Part shown: one piece after another, positions 1 through 11,025 of the stretch
Position numbering within the stretch: the first letter of the stretch is position 1
Layout of the letters: each line of letters starts with the position of its first letter
Assembly: GCA_011037195.1 (NCBI GenBank)
Contig: JAAEAF010000090.1
Location: 186,001-250,000 of the forward strand
From: Triatoma infestans
Lineage: Eukaryota > Arthropoda > Insecta > Hemiptera > Reduviidae
Direction of reading: 5' to 3'
DNA: 64,000 nt
The notes under the pieces: model-generated
Told to the model about the DNA's origin: nothing
The model's input: only the letters and a program-made list of their open reading frames with translations
Database searches by the model: none
Translations under genes and position numbers: made by a program

Positions 1-1088
1 TTTGTAACCGCAGTTAGATTAGATGGGGGATGAAGCTGATCGCGTCCGAGATTGTTCTCACGTGCCTCCTGAATATACAACTAAACAAACAACATCAGTC
101 GCCAGCACACGTGGGCCGCGCGAATGGGTGAATGGCCGGTCATGGCGGAGAGAAAATATCTGGTGTGAAAAACTCACACAACTTTCTCCTACTGCAGTTT
201 ACAAAATTGTAATTGGACAAATTTTATAGTTAGTATACCCAAATTGTCAGTGTTTTTATGGAAAAAATCGTGAAAACTTAAAAAAACTCTTCAGTAAAAA
301 TGCACCTCCTAATTTCTTGAAATAATTTTCTTGAAACTCGGAAGTTTGGCTATTTATTTATTTTAATTAATTTTGTTTAGATGAAAGAATTGTATGATCA
401 CCCAAGATAGCATTTTAGAGGGAAACCTAACCACACCCCTCCCCCAAAAGTGCCCTCAATGAATTTTCCTGGAGGTAAGTAACAAATAAAAATTATAACT
501 CTGTATGAGTAGTTCACACTAAGTTTAAAGAAAATCGTTGGAGCCATTTTTGTGGAAATCGTAAAAAAGTGACAAAATTATTCTGTAAAGTGGTACTTCG
601 GTTGAAGAATTTTGAGAACTTACGGGCGGATCCCATGGTGATACTTAAACAGAATATGTAGTTTGAACTATCTACGATTTTTTGTTTTTGAGCTATGCTG
701 TTCACACACAAACAGACCATTTTTTATAAACCACTTTTTTGGACTCAGGAGACCTCAAAACGATATTTCCGGTGAAAACTCGATATCAAAAATCTGGCAC
801 GATTACAATATTTCCTTATATTAGGAGTAAGAGAAAGTAAAAAAACTAATGAGACAAAAAAACTGAATAAGAATGAGTGCCTAAATAAAATGGAGGTCAT
901 TCAAAATAAAAAGAAATTAGGGAAAAATTGACCGACCTAATACTAAACAAACCACCACGAGCGAAAATAGCAAAGAGAAAGTTCCCGTTCGCAATACAGG
1001 TAAAATTTCTGCTTTTCTGCAGCGCATTCGTATTGCTGTTCCTGATCGCATTACAATTTTATTAATTTTTTGTTAAAAAAATACTTAC
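1..1088. other. Intron sequence, nothing assigned
   Basis: This stretch lies 3' of the last visible FATP exon on the minus strand, so it should be intron. It is AT-rich with no convincing coding segment. A short open frame at 23-229 (+) begins with residues that faintly recall the end of a LINE RNase H, but there is no second motif to support it. I see no exon, RNA gene or element border here. Confidence 0.5.
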
Positions 1089-1235
1089 CAACTCCACATT
1101 GAACACAAAATCCATTTTCATTTCTAACTGGCTCCATTGTTTTCACATCAACTTTGATAATGGACCCAATATAATGACTTCCAGGTAAAAATCTTGGAAT
1201 AGAACCAACCGCACCGATAGTATTGTCCAGATTTG
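1089..1235 (-). CDS. Fatp: FATP / SLC27 fatty acid transport protein, exon D (3'-most visible)
   Basis: This 147-nt exon encodes ANLDNTIGAVGSIPRFLPG and a continuation ending in a FCVQCGVG-like segment. That matches the part of FATP-family acyl-CoA synthetases just after the YGSTEGN signature. The acceptor is a pyrimidine-rich tract ending TTTAG at 1236-1240. The donor is GTAAGT at 1083-1088. The exon starts in phase 1, which fits the phase-1 end of the exon at 1326-1518, and it ends in phase 1. FATPs activate very-long-chain fatty acids with CoA at the plasma or ER membrane and promote uptake. The exon has no stop or frameshift, so the gene looks functional here. Confidence 0.92.
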
Positions 1236-1325
1236 CTAAATTAAAAATAATCTGGCAATGAAATCATAGAGGAATATGGGTAAAGATAAAGGAAATTTTG
1301 TTCTATAAGACTATAAAAATATTAC

Positions 1326-1518
1326 CAAATTGTAAATTGCCTTCTGTTGAACCATACACTTCCATTACGTTGGGTACATTGAATCTTTCCACAAATTTTG
1401 CCCAAATTGCTGGACGTAAGCCATTACCCACAATGACACGCAATTTATGTTGTACATCAGTAGGCTTTGGCGGCACAGCTAACAGATATCTGCAGATTTC
1501 TCCAATATATTGTCCAAC
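1326..1518 (-). CDS. Fatp: FATP / SLC27 fatty acid transport protein, exon C
   Basis: This 193-nt exon begins VGQYIGEICRYLLA and ends with EVYGSTEGN plus a partial codon, the conserved block around the adenylate-forming motif of FATP enzymes. The acceptor ACCAG ends at 1519. The donor GTAAT starts at 1325. The exon begins in phase 0, matching the phase-0 end of the exon at 35601-35802, and ends in phase 1. The intron to the next downstream exon is only about 90 bp, while the intron upstream is about 34 kb and full of transposons. There are no disruptions. Phase agreement and conserved order argue for a live gene, not a retrocopy. Confidence 0.93.
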
Positions 1519-2060
1519 CTGGTACACACAAAACATCTGCTTTTAAACACGCACACCACTTTCTCTTTCTGCAATTCTCACACTTCTTTTGGGACAAATT
1601 TTCATCACTATATCTTATAAGCATTTACTAATTTGAAATAAATTTAACATAAAGATTAATCCCATCATTTGGAACCAATCGTTAAACTTATATTACCACC
1701 CCTAGTGGATTAGTGGCCACTGCTCTATAATTGTAGGTCTGAAGACAAGTCTAACGGTTTTTCAGCTTTTGCGACTTTATCGAAACGATTTCCTCTAAAC
1801 TTGATACATCACAAATCATAAATAGAGTTCATTTGGAACATTTTTCCAGGAAAATTCATTGAAGGGAATTCTAGGGGAGGCTTTTTTTCTAAAATGTTAT
1901 TTCAATATATTACACGATTTTATGATCTTTACAACACAGATAAGTGTTGCCAAAATTTCGAGCCTGAAGGAAATCGATTCACGGAAGTGCGACTCTTTTT
2001 GCCTAATTGTATCTCGGATGTAAAAAGTACATATTATGTACTTTTCCAGTTATATGTGTC
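1519..2060. other. Intron sequence, nothing assigned
   Basis: AT-rich intron of the FATP gene directly upstream of exon C. I see no repeat border, exon or RNA gene. A small open frame at 1894-2121 (+) has no recognisable motif. Confidence 0.5.
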
Positions 2061-2200
2061 AGGTCAAACTCAGCGGCCTATTATCCAAGGGTTGGAACAT
2101 CGTTCTTCGGTGGATCCCTAATTACTATGGGATAGAAGAAAATGATGAGGCTGATCGTCTGCTCAAAGTAGGTGGGCGTGGGTATGTTGGCGTCACCATC
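2061..2200 (+). pseudogene. Scrap of LINE RNase H domain
   Basis: The translated segment WIPNYYGIEENDEADRLLK resembles the end of the RNase H domain of insect LINE ORF2 proteins, where the usual pattern is W(I/V)PSHxGIxGNExADxLAK. Only about 40 codons are recognisable. It directly precedes a LINE-like 5' leader on the same strand. The two may be remnants of one insertion, or of a head-to-tail pair, but the join is not proven. Confidence 0.45.
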
Positions 2201-3209
2201 GCCCATCCTTCGGCGTGCAATCAGCCTCTGGCTCTCCAGATTGGGGAATCCCTCACCCCGACCAATTCTATCCTGATCCTTTCCCCTTGCAGGGTTGCCT
2301 GTAAGTATCCTGGGTTACTGAACCCCAGTTGCTTGCAATAGAGGTTGGATTCGTAGTGGCCGTGTTTTAACCAACAACTCCAATGACCGAGGTCATGAGT
2401 TGAGCGGGAGGAGACTCGCAATATAAATTAAACCCCGGTGCCAGCCCGTAGCTGGAAGCGCATTTGTTGGGTGTGCGCGGTTCACCAGAGCCTTCTAGGG
2501 AGTGAAGTGTGACCACTTTGCGCGCTGGTTGAGCATACCTCAACCTGCCCTTAAATGGGTTAAGCGGGGGTGTGCCAAGGCACTTCCGCCATGGAGAGGT
2601 GTTGCACTAACAGTCTCTCCATGGTGGTGACATCCCTCTCTTGTTAAACGATCTTGTTGCTTGCAACGGGGGACTGGTAAACCCGAGAGGATAGGTACGG
2701 TCCCAAAACTATCCCCCAGTACCAAGAGGAAAGGGGTATCACGGGAAGAATGCCCAAAGAAGGCACCAAAAAAAAACCAGCCAGACGCCTCCGTAGAATA
2801 TGGTTCCATGAAAAAAGCAATTTGTGGAAAAATTAGGGAGGTAGCAAAAGAAAAGCACGACCGGCTTGCCCTTGTCAAGCAATGGCCTACACTTCCAGAG
2901 TAAACTGACCGAATACGTCTAACATAAGTAGTGAGAGTGTGTGACATGTTTCCGACTTACTTCGGATCATGACTACTTGCAGACCTACCTCTACTGCATT
3001 GGAATTGCATGTACCTCTGGTTGCCCACTCTGTAAGTGTAGAACCCATAACTGGTGCATATCTTGGGAAGTGCCCTGAATTATAATTTGAGAGACAGGTG
3101 CCGATTGGACACAGTGATTATTTCATTTTTATGTATAAGGCAAATTTATATTGGGCTGCCCGTAGTAAAATGGCTCACCCCCAATAAATAGGGCGTTATA
3201 AAAAAAAAA
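2200..3209 (+). mobile_element. LINE-derived leader plus ORF1 start, ending in poly(A)
   Basis: This GC-richer block differs from its AT-rich surroundings. It ends with an AATAAA-like stretch and a ten-A tail at 3200-3209. An open frame at 2661-2903 (+), 80 codons, is lysine-rich and low in structure, like the N-terminal part of an I/R1-type LINE ORF1. It contains TVPKLSPSTKRKGVSREE. The upstream part has strong RNA secondary structure. No RT or endonuclease sequence is present between the ORF1 start and the tail, so this appears to be an internally deleted, non-autonomous LINE derivative. Family assignment is inference. Confidence 0.5.
2587..2626 (+). repeat. 12-bp hairpin in the LINE leader
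   Basis: CGCCATGGAGAG at 2587-2598 pairs with CTCTCCATGGTG at 2615-2626, with one G-T wobble and a 16-nt loop. It sits in the untranslated leader before the ORF1-like frame at 2661 and may be part of a structured 5' UTR. Confidence 0.6.
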
Positions 3210-3354
3210 GTGATATGTGAAATGTGTAACTGGGTATATAAATAAATCAGAACTACACAAATTGCAGTAAAAGAAAGTCGTAGAATGTTTCATACCAATT
3301 TTTTTTTTTTTTTTAATTGTTAAATAGAATAGAATAGAATATTTATTAATTTGT

Positions 3355-3385
3355 TTTTGGGGTTATCCCCCATACAAATGGAGTT
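3355..3385 (-). repeat. 3'-terminal hairpin of LINE L1
   Basis: GGGG-TTAT-CCCC at about 3359-3370 forms a short stem near the LINE 3' end and is followed (plus reading) by TACAAATGGAG. LINE L7 has the same arrangement near its 3' end (46000-46013, then TACAAAGGAG). This suggests a conserved template feature for target-primed reverse transcription. Confidence 0.5.
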
Positions 3386-3637
3386 GCTTCTTGCAATACA
3401 AATAAAATAAAAAATATCAATAAAGCAGTTACATTATATACAAAATCAACATAAAAGCTCTCTCTGGTAATAAACAAATTTTGAAGATTATAAATAGATC
3501 AAAATCATCTACTTTAGAATACTTGGGATATACATGTCTTAAACAAAATGTATCATAAACCAGTAAATGAGTCTTCTTGCAATAAAATGAAATAAAAAGT
3601 TAAAACAAAATAAAATAAAACAAATAAATAAAAACAT

Positions 3638-6600
3638 TCACAAAACAGCTAAATTTCTTATCTTTAGAGAATTAACAATGAAATAGAACAAATTATCTAA
3701 TTTATCTGAGTCATTAATATATAACAAACACTCTACATTGCTCTTTTCATCAAGATCATTACTGATGTACCTACCTATATATTTAGACCTATTATTAACA
3801 TATGTGGGACACTTTAATAGAAAATGATACAAATTATCTTGTGTTTTACTATTGCATGTAGGGCAGTCTGAGATGTAACCTTCAAATTTGTGGCGGATAC
3901 CTTTATAAATTATTGTACAGTTATTAGGCTGACAAATTCTTATCTGACTGACCACTCTAAGTTTAGAAATAGGGACTCTAAATTGTAAATATCGTTCTCC
4001 TAAAGTTAGGCTGCTAATTAATCTAAAATTGGGATTGTAACGAGATTCAAGTACGGAATTTATGTCAGTAGAAAAATGATTATTTTTAAGTTTTTGTATT
4101 ATATTTTTAATGTCAGTTTGAATTAGTGTGCTATTACCTTGAATATGATTATGAATAATATCGACCGCTCCAATACAAGTTAATTTATTTTCCAATTGTA
4201 TTTAATTTCTTTTGTCTGCAAACTGGCCAGATTTTGCAAGGCAAATAAGCAAATTTTTGGAAGGCGGTTGTTTTCCATCAGTTGAATCTTGTGCCACCAA
4301 GCTAGCATTCTTTTAAAACTTCTACTTCTATTCTGTCCAGTCCAATTTCCAGACGAATGTAATGATTGGGTGTGTTGCGCGGCCATTGAAAAATAGATTT
4401 AAAATATCTCAAAGAGACATTTTCCAATTTGTAAGAGTACATAGGGGCCCATATTTCAGCGGAATATAGAAGGACAGAATTCACCATAACTTTTAGTAAC
4501 ATTAATTTAGTATTTAATGAATTAGATTTAGTTTTCACTAAAACCTCTCGTACTTTAAAGGATGCCACTTGCGCTTTTCTAATGAATTCGTCAGTTGTGA
4601 TTGAAAAAAGTCCCGAAGAGGAGAATAAAACGCCTAAATACATATAAGTTTTACTAATTTTTATTGTATGCTCCTTATAAGAAAAGGGTTTATGTATTTT
4701 AGATTTACCTCCTCTTTTAAATATGACTATTTTCGTCTTATCGACATTAACACAAAGTGAATTTTTATCACAGTATTCAGCCAAAGATCTTAATTTTTTA
4801 CTTGTGCCGAACCAAGTATCGTCTAGCAAAATCAAGTCATCCGCATACATAAGAGCCAGAATTTCATTTTTAGAATCAATATTAATCCCAGAACAATTAC
4901 TATTTCTAAAACTGTTGATTATATCTGAGAGAAATAAGGAGAAAATTAATGGGGATAAAGAATCTCCTTGTAAAATTCCCTGTGTTACCTCAACTGCTTC
5001 AGTTCTATTACTATCTGTTAACAGTATAACTGCTTGATCATATAAATTTTTTAGGATAGTTATCATTTTTCTACTTAACCCAAGAGAAGAAAGTTTCGGC
5101 CACAGCTTTGCATAATCAAGGGAATCAAAAGCCCGTTTGAAATCAACAAACGTTGCAAAAACTGGTCTTTTTTTGTATCCTAAATTAATATTAATAACAG
5201 AATTTAATGTAAAAATGCAATCGATACATCTCTTCCCAACCTAAAGCCGTTTTGCTCCTCCGGTAATATTTTGTTTTGCTCTGCCCAGTTCATTATACGC
5301 TGAGCTAATATGGAAGTAAACAATTTAACTATAGTGTTTATTAGGGCAATACCTCTATAATTGCCTGGATCATGAGGATCCCCTTTTTTATACAAGTGAA
5401 AGATTAGAATTTCTGCCCACTTGGTTGGTACCGTTTCTTTCTGCATTATAGTATTGAATAAATTTAAAACATAATGCTCCCAGTTATCTGGCATTAATTT
5501 ATAAATCTCATACGGGATATGGTCTGACCCCGGAGCCTTCCCTGATTTACTATGGTGTATAGCTATTTGTAATTCTGGTAAATCAATTTCACAATCTAAA
5601 GTAGAATTCAAATTATCAAATAAGTCCAAATTAAGTAAAAGTCTATGTGAATAAAAATCTTTGTAATAATCTATAAACTCATCAATTGTGACTATTGTAT
5701 CATGTACGGTTTTTTTATTTACATTGAAATCCTTAATAACTTTCCAAAATGATTTTGAATCACGGGTATTGGATAAACAATCAATTATATTATTATAATA
5801 TTCACTTCTATAATATTTTAAAGTACTTTGGTACTTCTTCTTAGTATTGGAGAATAGAACGAAACTATCTTCAGAATAAGCAGATTTTTTTAAATTTTTA
5901 TATGAAATTCTAAGGTCCTTTTTTGCAATTTTACATTTATGATTGAACCATAATTTGTCTTTTGAGAATAGATTAAAATCAACATATTTCTTTAGTTTAA
6001 TTAGACCTGATTCAAGAGCACAATCTTTGAAACATTTTAACATATTCTCATACAGTAAACTGGGATTATCTGAGTAAAAGTAAATATTATTCTTTTGTGA
6101 GAGAAGAGCAAGATAATTAATTACATTAGCCTCATTTCTAACCAAATAATACTTTTGTTTTTCCACTTTCTTTTCTTTTATTCCAGAGCGTTTACATAAA
6201 TTATTTAGTGATAAATTCAGAGGTAAATGACAACTAAGGTCAGGTACAGGGCACACTTTCATATCATTAACAAAACCAACTAAATTAGGTGAGAGCCAAA
6301 TAGCATCAACCACACTCATACCTCTTGCTGTAATATCAGTGAAATGTCCTGGTGAATCACTTTGTGATCTACCATTTACCAGTAAATAGCCATTTTCCTC
6401 CATATAAGCAACTAACTTTCTACCTCTGGTATCACAAAATTTATCAAAACTTTCCCTGCTACCAATTAAAGAAGTGCCTTCAAAAAATAAATCGTCCAAC
6501 TGATTTAATTCTCCAATTCGAGCGTTCCAATCCCCACCAAATATGAAAAATTCAGAGTTTTCTTTAAGTTTAATCTCTAAGCATGCTTCTTCCAATAATT

Positions 6601-7110
6601 CTATAAATTTATCTATTTCCGCACTTGGGCTCCAATAAATATTACCAACAATTATTGAAAAAGTATTTATACATAGCTTAATAAATAAACCTACTTGTGA
6701 AGAGTGTATTAAAACAGTTTGTCACAACAGAGTTTATTGACAAAAGTAGTAACGTCACCACTGGCCCTGCCCCTCACATTAGTTTTAATCCCAGGTAAGT
6801 TAAATTCATAAAACTCATTTAACCAGCTAGGTTTAGCTTTAATATCATTAATTAAGAAAGTTTCCGAAAAACAAATTACTGATATATTACGCAAAAGAGT
6901 AATTAACTCAGAATTTAAGCGAAATAGCTTATTAAACCCCTCAATATTCCAAAACAGAATATTAAATAAAGTACCTGTATTTCCGACTACTGTTTCTTTA
7001 CAAACCGCTTGAGTTACATTTAAATTGATCGTTTCATCAGACTGCCTCGGCATTCGTTGTGAAGGACTATGGCTGTGGATACTTGATTCACCTCTATCTC
7101 GCCTTGGTTG
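3638..7110 (-). pseudogene. LINE L1 ORF2: endonuclease-reverse transcriptase, frameshifted
   Basis: ORF2 begins in the same frame as ORF1, right after a TAG at 7111-7113. The endonuclease starts with LFNILFWNIEGF, and GGDWNARIG lies further on. RT motifs include APGSDHIPYEIYK, YRGIALINT, LQGDSLSPLIF and the catalytic LMYADDLILL. The C-terminus has a Cys/His motif (CPTCNSKTQDNLYHFLLKC). The frame is broken near 6600-6710, 5070-5205 and 4180-4310, so the copy cannot make a full protein. Function in family: nicks target DNA and copies the element RNA at the nick. Confidence 0.88.
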
Positions 7111-7958
7111 CTAAGCTGGTGGACTCTTCCCTGTCTTCTTCCTACCAGTGTCTCCACTTTTCTCTTTTTTTTGAATCCATTTCATAATGGGATCACTCTT
7201 CAACACAGCACTCTTCACCTGTCTACTTCTTAATTGTCTTGGCTGCTTCATCGTCTCTTTGTTCATCACATTCTTTTCTCTATCCGATTCTTCGTGTTCT
7301 GAAGTAGCCGTACCAGATGAACAAGTTTCCTCAAGGTCTAATGTTTTTAATTCGTCTAATGTGAATATATTTCCATTTATCATCAGCTTGTTGTATCTTA
7401 ACATAGCTCTACATTGCATATTAAGTGCTCGGTGCATGTACGGTAACAACTGTTTTCTCTCCCACCTTACTTCAGGCAAATAATCTTGAGATAAACTTAT
7501 TTTAGTACCTCTAAGCTTCTTGGACTTTTAAGCACTTCTATTTTTTCCTCATTGAGAGAAATTTGACCAAAATTGGCTTACTTATTGCTTCATTGCGGCC
7601 TAGAATTTTGATCTGATCTATGTCATTCAGTGTTATCGGAACTTCTAAAACATCCTGAATAAATGTTAAAATTTTATTTTCTATTTCCTGGACATTATTA
7701 TAATTCACATCGCTGAAATTGTAGAGTATTACATTTTTTCTCTGTAACTTTTTTGTAAATTCATAATAAATTTATTTGTATTATTAATTTTTTCATTAAG
7801 GTCCTTGTAGCTAGTTTCAAAAACTTCGAATCTTGTTAATGTGATAGATAATTGAGACTGATAATTATTAACTTTAGATTCTAAATCTTCAATTTTTTTA
7901 CCAGATTTCCGTTTATTTCTTCCAGTTTTTTCATTATTTCTTTAAACCCGTCAGACAT
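7111..7958 (-). pseudogene. LINE L1 ORF1: coiled-coil RNA-binding protein, frameshifted
   Basis: An ATG at 7958 opens MSDGFKEIMKKLEEINGNL, a charged coiled-coil start. A coiled coil and an RRM-like stretch (NVILYNFSDV, then PILVKFLS) follow, typical of LINE ORF1 nucleic-acid chaperones. At least three 1-nt shifts break the first half. The last 122 codons (7111-7479) are open and end in a lysine-rich tail. The stop is TAG, followed in frame by CAA CCA and then the ORF2 reading frame without a further stop. Confidence 0.75.
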
Positions 7959-8000
7959 ATTTAGATATATAATTAAATTATATATATATTTGATTCAAAT

Positions 8001-9135
8001 ATTTTGTACTTAGTGCTGTGTTTCAGATTAATAAAGATTACCTTAAACCCTGAGAACTAGTATTGAAAGGTAAACAAGTGGGCGTGATTGTAAAATCTCC
8101 CACTACTAATAAACTTTCTTATCTTGTATGAAATGCACTTATATCAACAAAGTTCTTGACCTTGAATTTGCACTTTTTCAAGTTTTTTACCAAAATTATT
8201 TAGAATTTTGTTAAATAAATAGCATCACTGAAAAGCACATGACGAAACACACACGATGCACTAAATTTTTACTTGAAGTAAGGATGATAAACTACTAAAA
8301 AATGAACTTAAAATAGAGCACACAGAGAGACAACCTGCCAGTACAAAAGCACAGTAGCAACTCTTTAATTATTAAATACAATATACCTCATGAAAAGTTT
8401 GCAATGCATGAACTAATAGTAGTTTGATGTCTACTAAGAGAAATAAGGCATCGATACTAGACAGGATACCCTCAGGATGGTTCATCGACAAATTTACAGA
8501 TATGCCTTGTGAAAGTGCTTAATGTTACGAACGAGGAACAGTGCCGCCAAGTTTTGAGGCTGCCATATTTTTCCGCTATTTAAAAAAGGAAAAATTACTC
8601 AAGTGTCAAACATTGCGGTATTTCTTTTATTAATGCAATAGCAAAAGTATCAGGGTTAACTATTGAGTTTGGTTTCAAAGTCGAGGTACTTTGAGCGAAT
8701 GTCAGGGGATTTCCGTTCCAGCTATTCAATAATTGATAATTTATTCAGTCTGATTTCTGCGATTCACATATCTTGGCGAAGAGGATTTAAAAGAGTTTTC
8801 GGATTTTTTGTAACCTCTCGGCAGTTTTGATTTTTCTGATAGAGGAACACTGTTTTTATAAACTAAATTGTCTAGGACTGTCAAGCAAATTCCTTGTTAT
8901 TCTCATAAGTTTATATAGTAATTCTGAGTCGGTTGTACGGGATAAAAACTGTATTGTTTTCTTTCTTTGATTACGTAATGGGTTTGAAGCCTTTTGAGTC
9001 CTTTGCTGTTTTCTTTACTTATACATAACCTGGAACAGAGTTTTGGTGAGAGTCTTCAAATAAATGGTCGTAATATCAGTCTTCTAATGTACACCGATGT
9101 CTTAGTGCTTATTTCAACCAGTTAGTTAGGTCGGC
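8001..9135. other. No supported feature
   Basis: AT-rich sequence between LINE L1 and a mariner-like element. The first few hundred bases may be the L1 5' leader. I find no coding similarity, RNA gene or repeat border. Confidence 0.4.
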
Positions 9136-9208
9136 CCCTGTATATTTTTTTTTTTTTTTTTTTTGGGCGCATCGACTGCTGTGGTCATTAGCGCCTACCC
9201 TGTATATT
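9136..9208 (-). mobile_element. Very short retroposon tail with target duplication
   Basis: CCCTGTATATT at 9136-9146 is repeated at 9198-9208 and brackets about 51 bp. On the minus strand this insert is a short GC-rich hairpin sequence (GGCGC...GCGCC) followed by a run of A. That is the pattern of a severely 5'-truncated LINE or SINE insertion with an 11-bp target-site duplication. Confidence 0.6.
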
Positions 9209-10009
9209 ACTAATTATTTACTATACCAATTATATAGATAAATACTTAGGACAGTACTCATACGCACTCACACTCTACATTCGCATATGTCTCATACAAA
9301 TCACATCAGGAATAGGCAAATTAGAACTATTTGAATACCAGCTAGAGTTTAATTATATTACAAATTAACTGTTCCAAATAATTCTAAAGTTACTCTATAA
9401 ATCAATAAAATATATATACAGGGTGTACACGGAGCAGAGGTCGAAACTTCGGGAAATGTTTCAGCAGCTCAAATGCAACAAAAAATATTCTATTCACTCT
9501 GGCCCGATTCTCAATAGTATCCAAGATATTTGCATTTTTAACTTTTCCGTCGATATTCGCGTTTTTCACCATAAAAACAGTCGTAACATTTCTATCCTTT
9601 ATCCTATAACTAACCTGTTTATTCCAAACGAAAGAGCATTAAATTTCCTATAAATTTGCTCAACCCAGAGCCTCAAAACGTTTCTTATAAACCCCGAAAT
9701 TTTTACTTTAATGTCTAAAAAATTCGTTCTCGATGATTTTTGTTAAAATTTTCAACTGTATTTTTTCAATGATTAATGAATCAAGAAGTCACCCAATTAC
9801 ACAAAAAGTTGTGCATTTATTGAGCTTCAAGACCATATGGAATTTTTTAATATTACCCTACCACGAACAGAGGGGTGTAAATGCGGAAAACTGGGAAGTT
9901 GCGTAACCGACTTTTCACTGATATCAAATTATTAATTTATTCGTATGCAAATTTTTGGAGAAGGAAGAAAAAGAAAATAACCATTTTAGTTTTGATTTAT
10001 TATTATTAT

Positions 10010-10780
10010 TATTTGTCTGTGGGGAGGGACCAAACCCTACGCTATCCAAAGCCCCACTGGGCCAATATAGCAACCCCAAGAAAAACAACAACAAACCGAG
10101 TCTAGAACAAATATCCAGACCCGGGTCTAATCCATCTAACATTCACCGCAGTCCGAACAAATCGAGAATAACCTTAAGGGGAAATATCGTAAGCTCTTCC
10201 ACAGACCAGTTCCGAGGTCCTGAACCTAATTTCCTCACAACCCAGGCAATCTGTCATAAGATGGATGGGTGTTTCCTCCCCTGTCTCACAGACTCTACAA
10301 AATGGATCCGACATGAGCCCCATTACGTACAGATATCTCCTTAAACCACAATGTCCAGAAGTTCCAGGCCTACCATCAATTCTGGAACCGTCCGTGTAAC
10401 TCCGAAGGGAATTATCAAGTATCACACAAGACGGACCCAATCTTCCCTAGAAGGTAACTTGACACTGTAAGAATGCGTGAAAACAAAAGTATTCAACATT
10501 CTATCAGAAGAAAACTTGTAATGGGAACCTTCAAAAGCATCTCGCGATGAATGGGAGAATGACCATATCGCTTACCCTGCTAAAAACCTGCCTATTTAAT
10601 TCCAGGCTTTCATTACCACAGTTTTCACCTCTACAAAGAGCGGTGGGATTCCCAATAAAGTCTCCATTGGTCCGCATCGCGCCGGTCACCGCCAGACAAG
10701 TCTTTGAATTATTATGAATTAACTTTGATGAAAAAATTAAGTCATTAAGATAAGTTGCACAAACAATTGTAGTCAAGAAA
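10010..10780 (-). pseudogene. LINE ORF2 C-terminal fragment (thumb/RNase H/zinc region)
   Basis: The minus strand reads KTCLAVTGAMRTN near 10690, a hallmark of the RT thumb region of I/R1-type LINEs. It then reads SYTDGSRIDG (RNase H start) and GHCGLRRYLYVMGL followed by CRVCETGEETPIHLMTDC (C-terminal Cys/His region) at 10174-10440. Frameshifts and deletions separate these parts. This is a different LINE lineage from the large LINE copies in the window, which lack RNase H. Confidence 0.7.
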
Positions 10781-11025
10781 CTAAAAATTTACCATGATTC
10801 TTTCCCACTTTCTTGTTTGAATACTGAAATTTGTGTAGATATTTTTTTGCATATAAATAAATATCATAGATTTAACATAAATTATAAATAGCTTAATTGA
10901 AGGTTCAAAGTAACATTTTGTTGATATCATATCCTCTAATGCACAATGTTTGGTTTGTCCAGGTAAATATTTACACAAATAAGAAATCCCTTTAATCCTC
11001 TTGTTACGAGTAACAAAATGAAAAG
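10781..11025. other. Spacer, nothing assigned
   Basis: AT-rich spacer between the LINE fragment and the left LTR. It contains a perfect small palindrome TGTTACGAGTAACA at about 11002-11015 that resembles the LTR ends next to it (TGTTAC...GTAACA). Its meaning is unknown. Confidence 0.35.

Larger units (their letters stand above)
3325..8000 (-). mobile_element. LINE L1 (minus), nearly full length, decayed
   Basis: A non-LTR retrotransposon read on the minus strand. ORF1 (7958 to 7111) is followed by ORF2 (7110 to about 3638), an untranslated tail, and a 3' terminus at about 3325 with a short TAGAA-type repeat. ORF2 keeps endonuclease, reverse transcriptase and a C-terminal zinc motif, so the layout is that of an apurinic-endonuclease LINE. 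Protein similarity to the LINEs at 14891-19690, 43075-43880, 45968-54797 and 58421-63228 shows they belong to related families. I cannot name the clade with confidence; the CR1/L2/Jockey group is a guess. The 5' end is not defined and may extend a few hundred bases beyond 8000. Confidence 0.85.

Noticed and set aside
23..229. Open frame resembling an RNase H end
   Set aside because: Only a short DEADR-like string supports it.
2200..2560. HDV-like self-cleaving ribozyme in the LINE leader
   Set aside because: Some stems (for example CCAGC-CCGTA-GCTGG) are suggestive, but I could not fit the nested double pseudoknot by eye.
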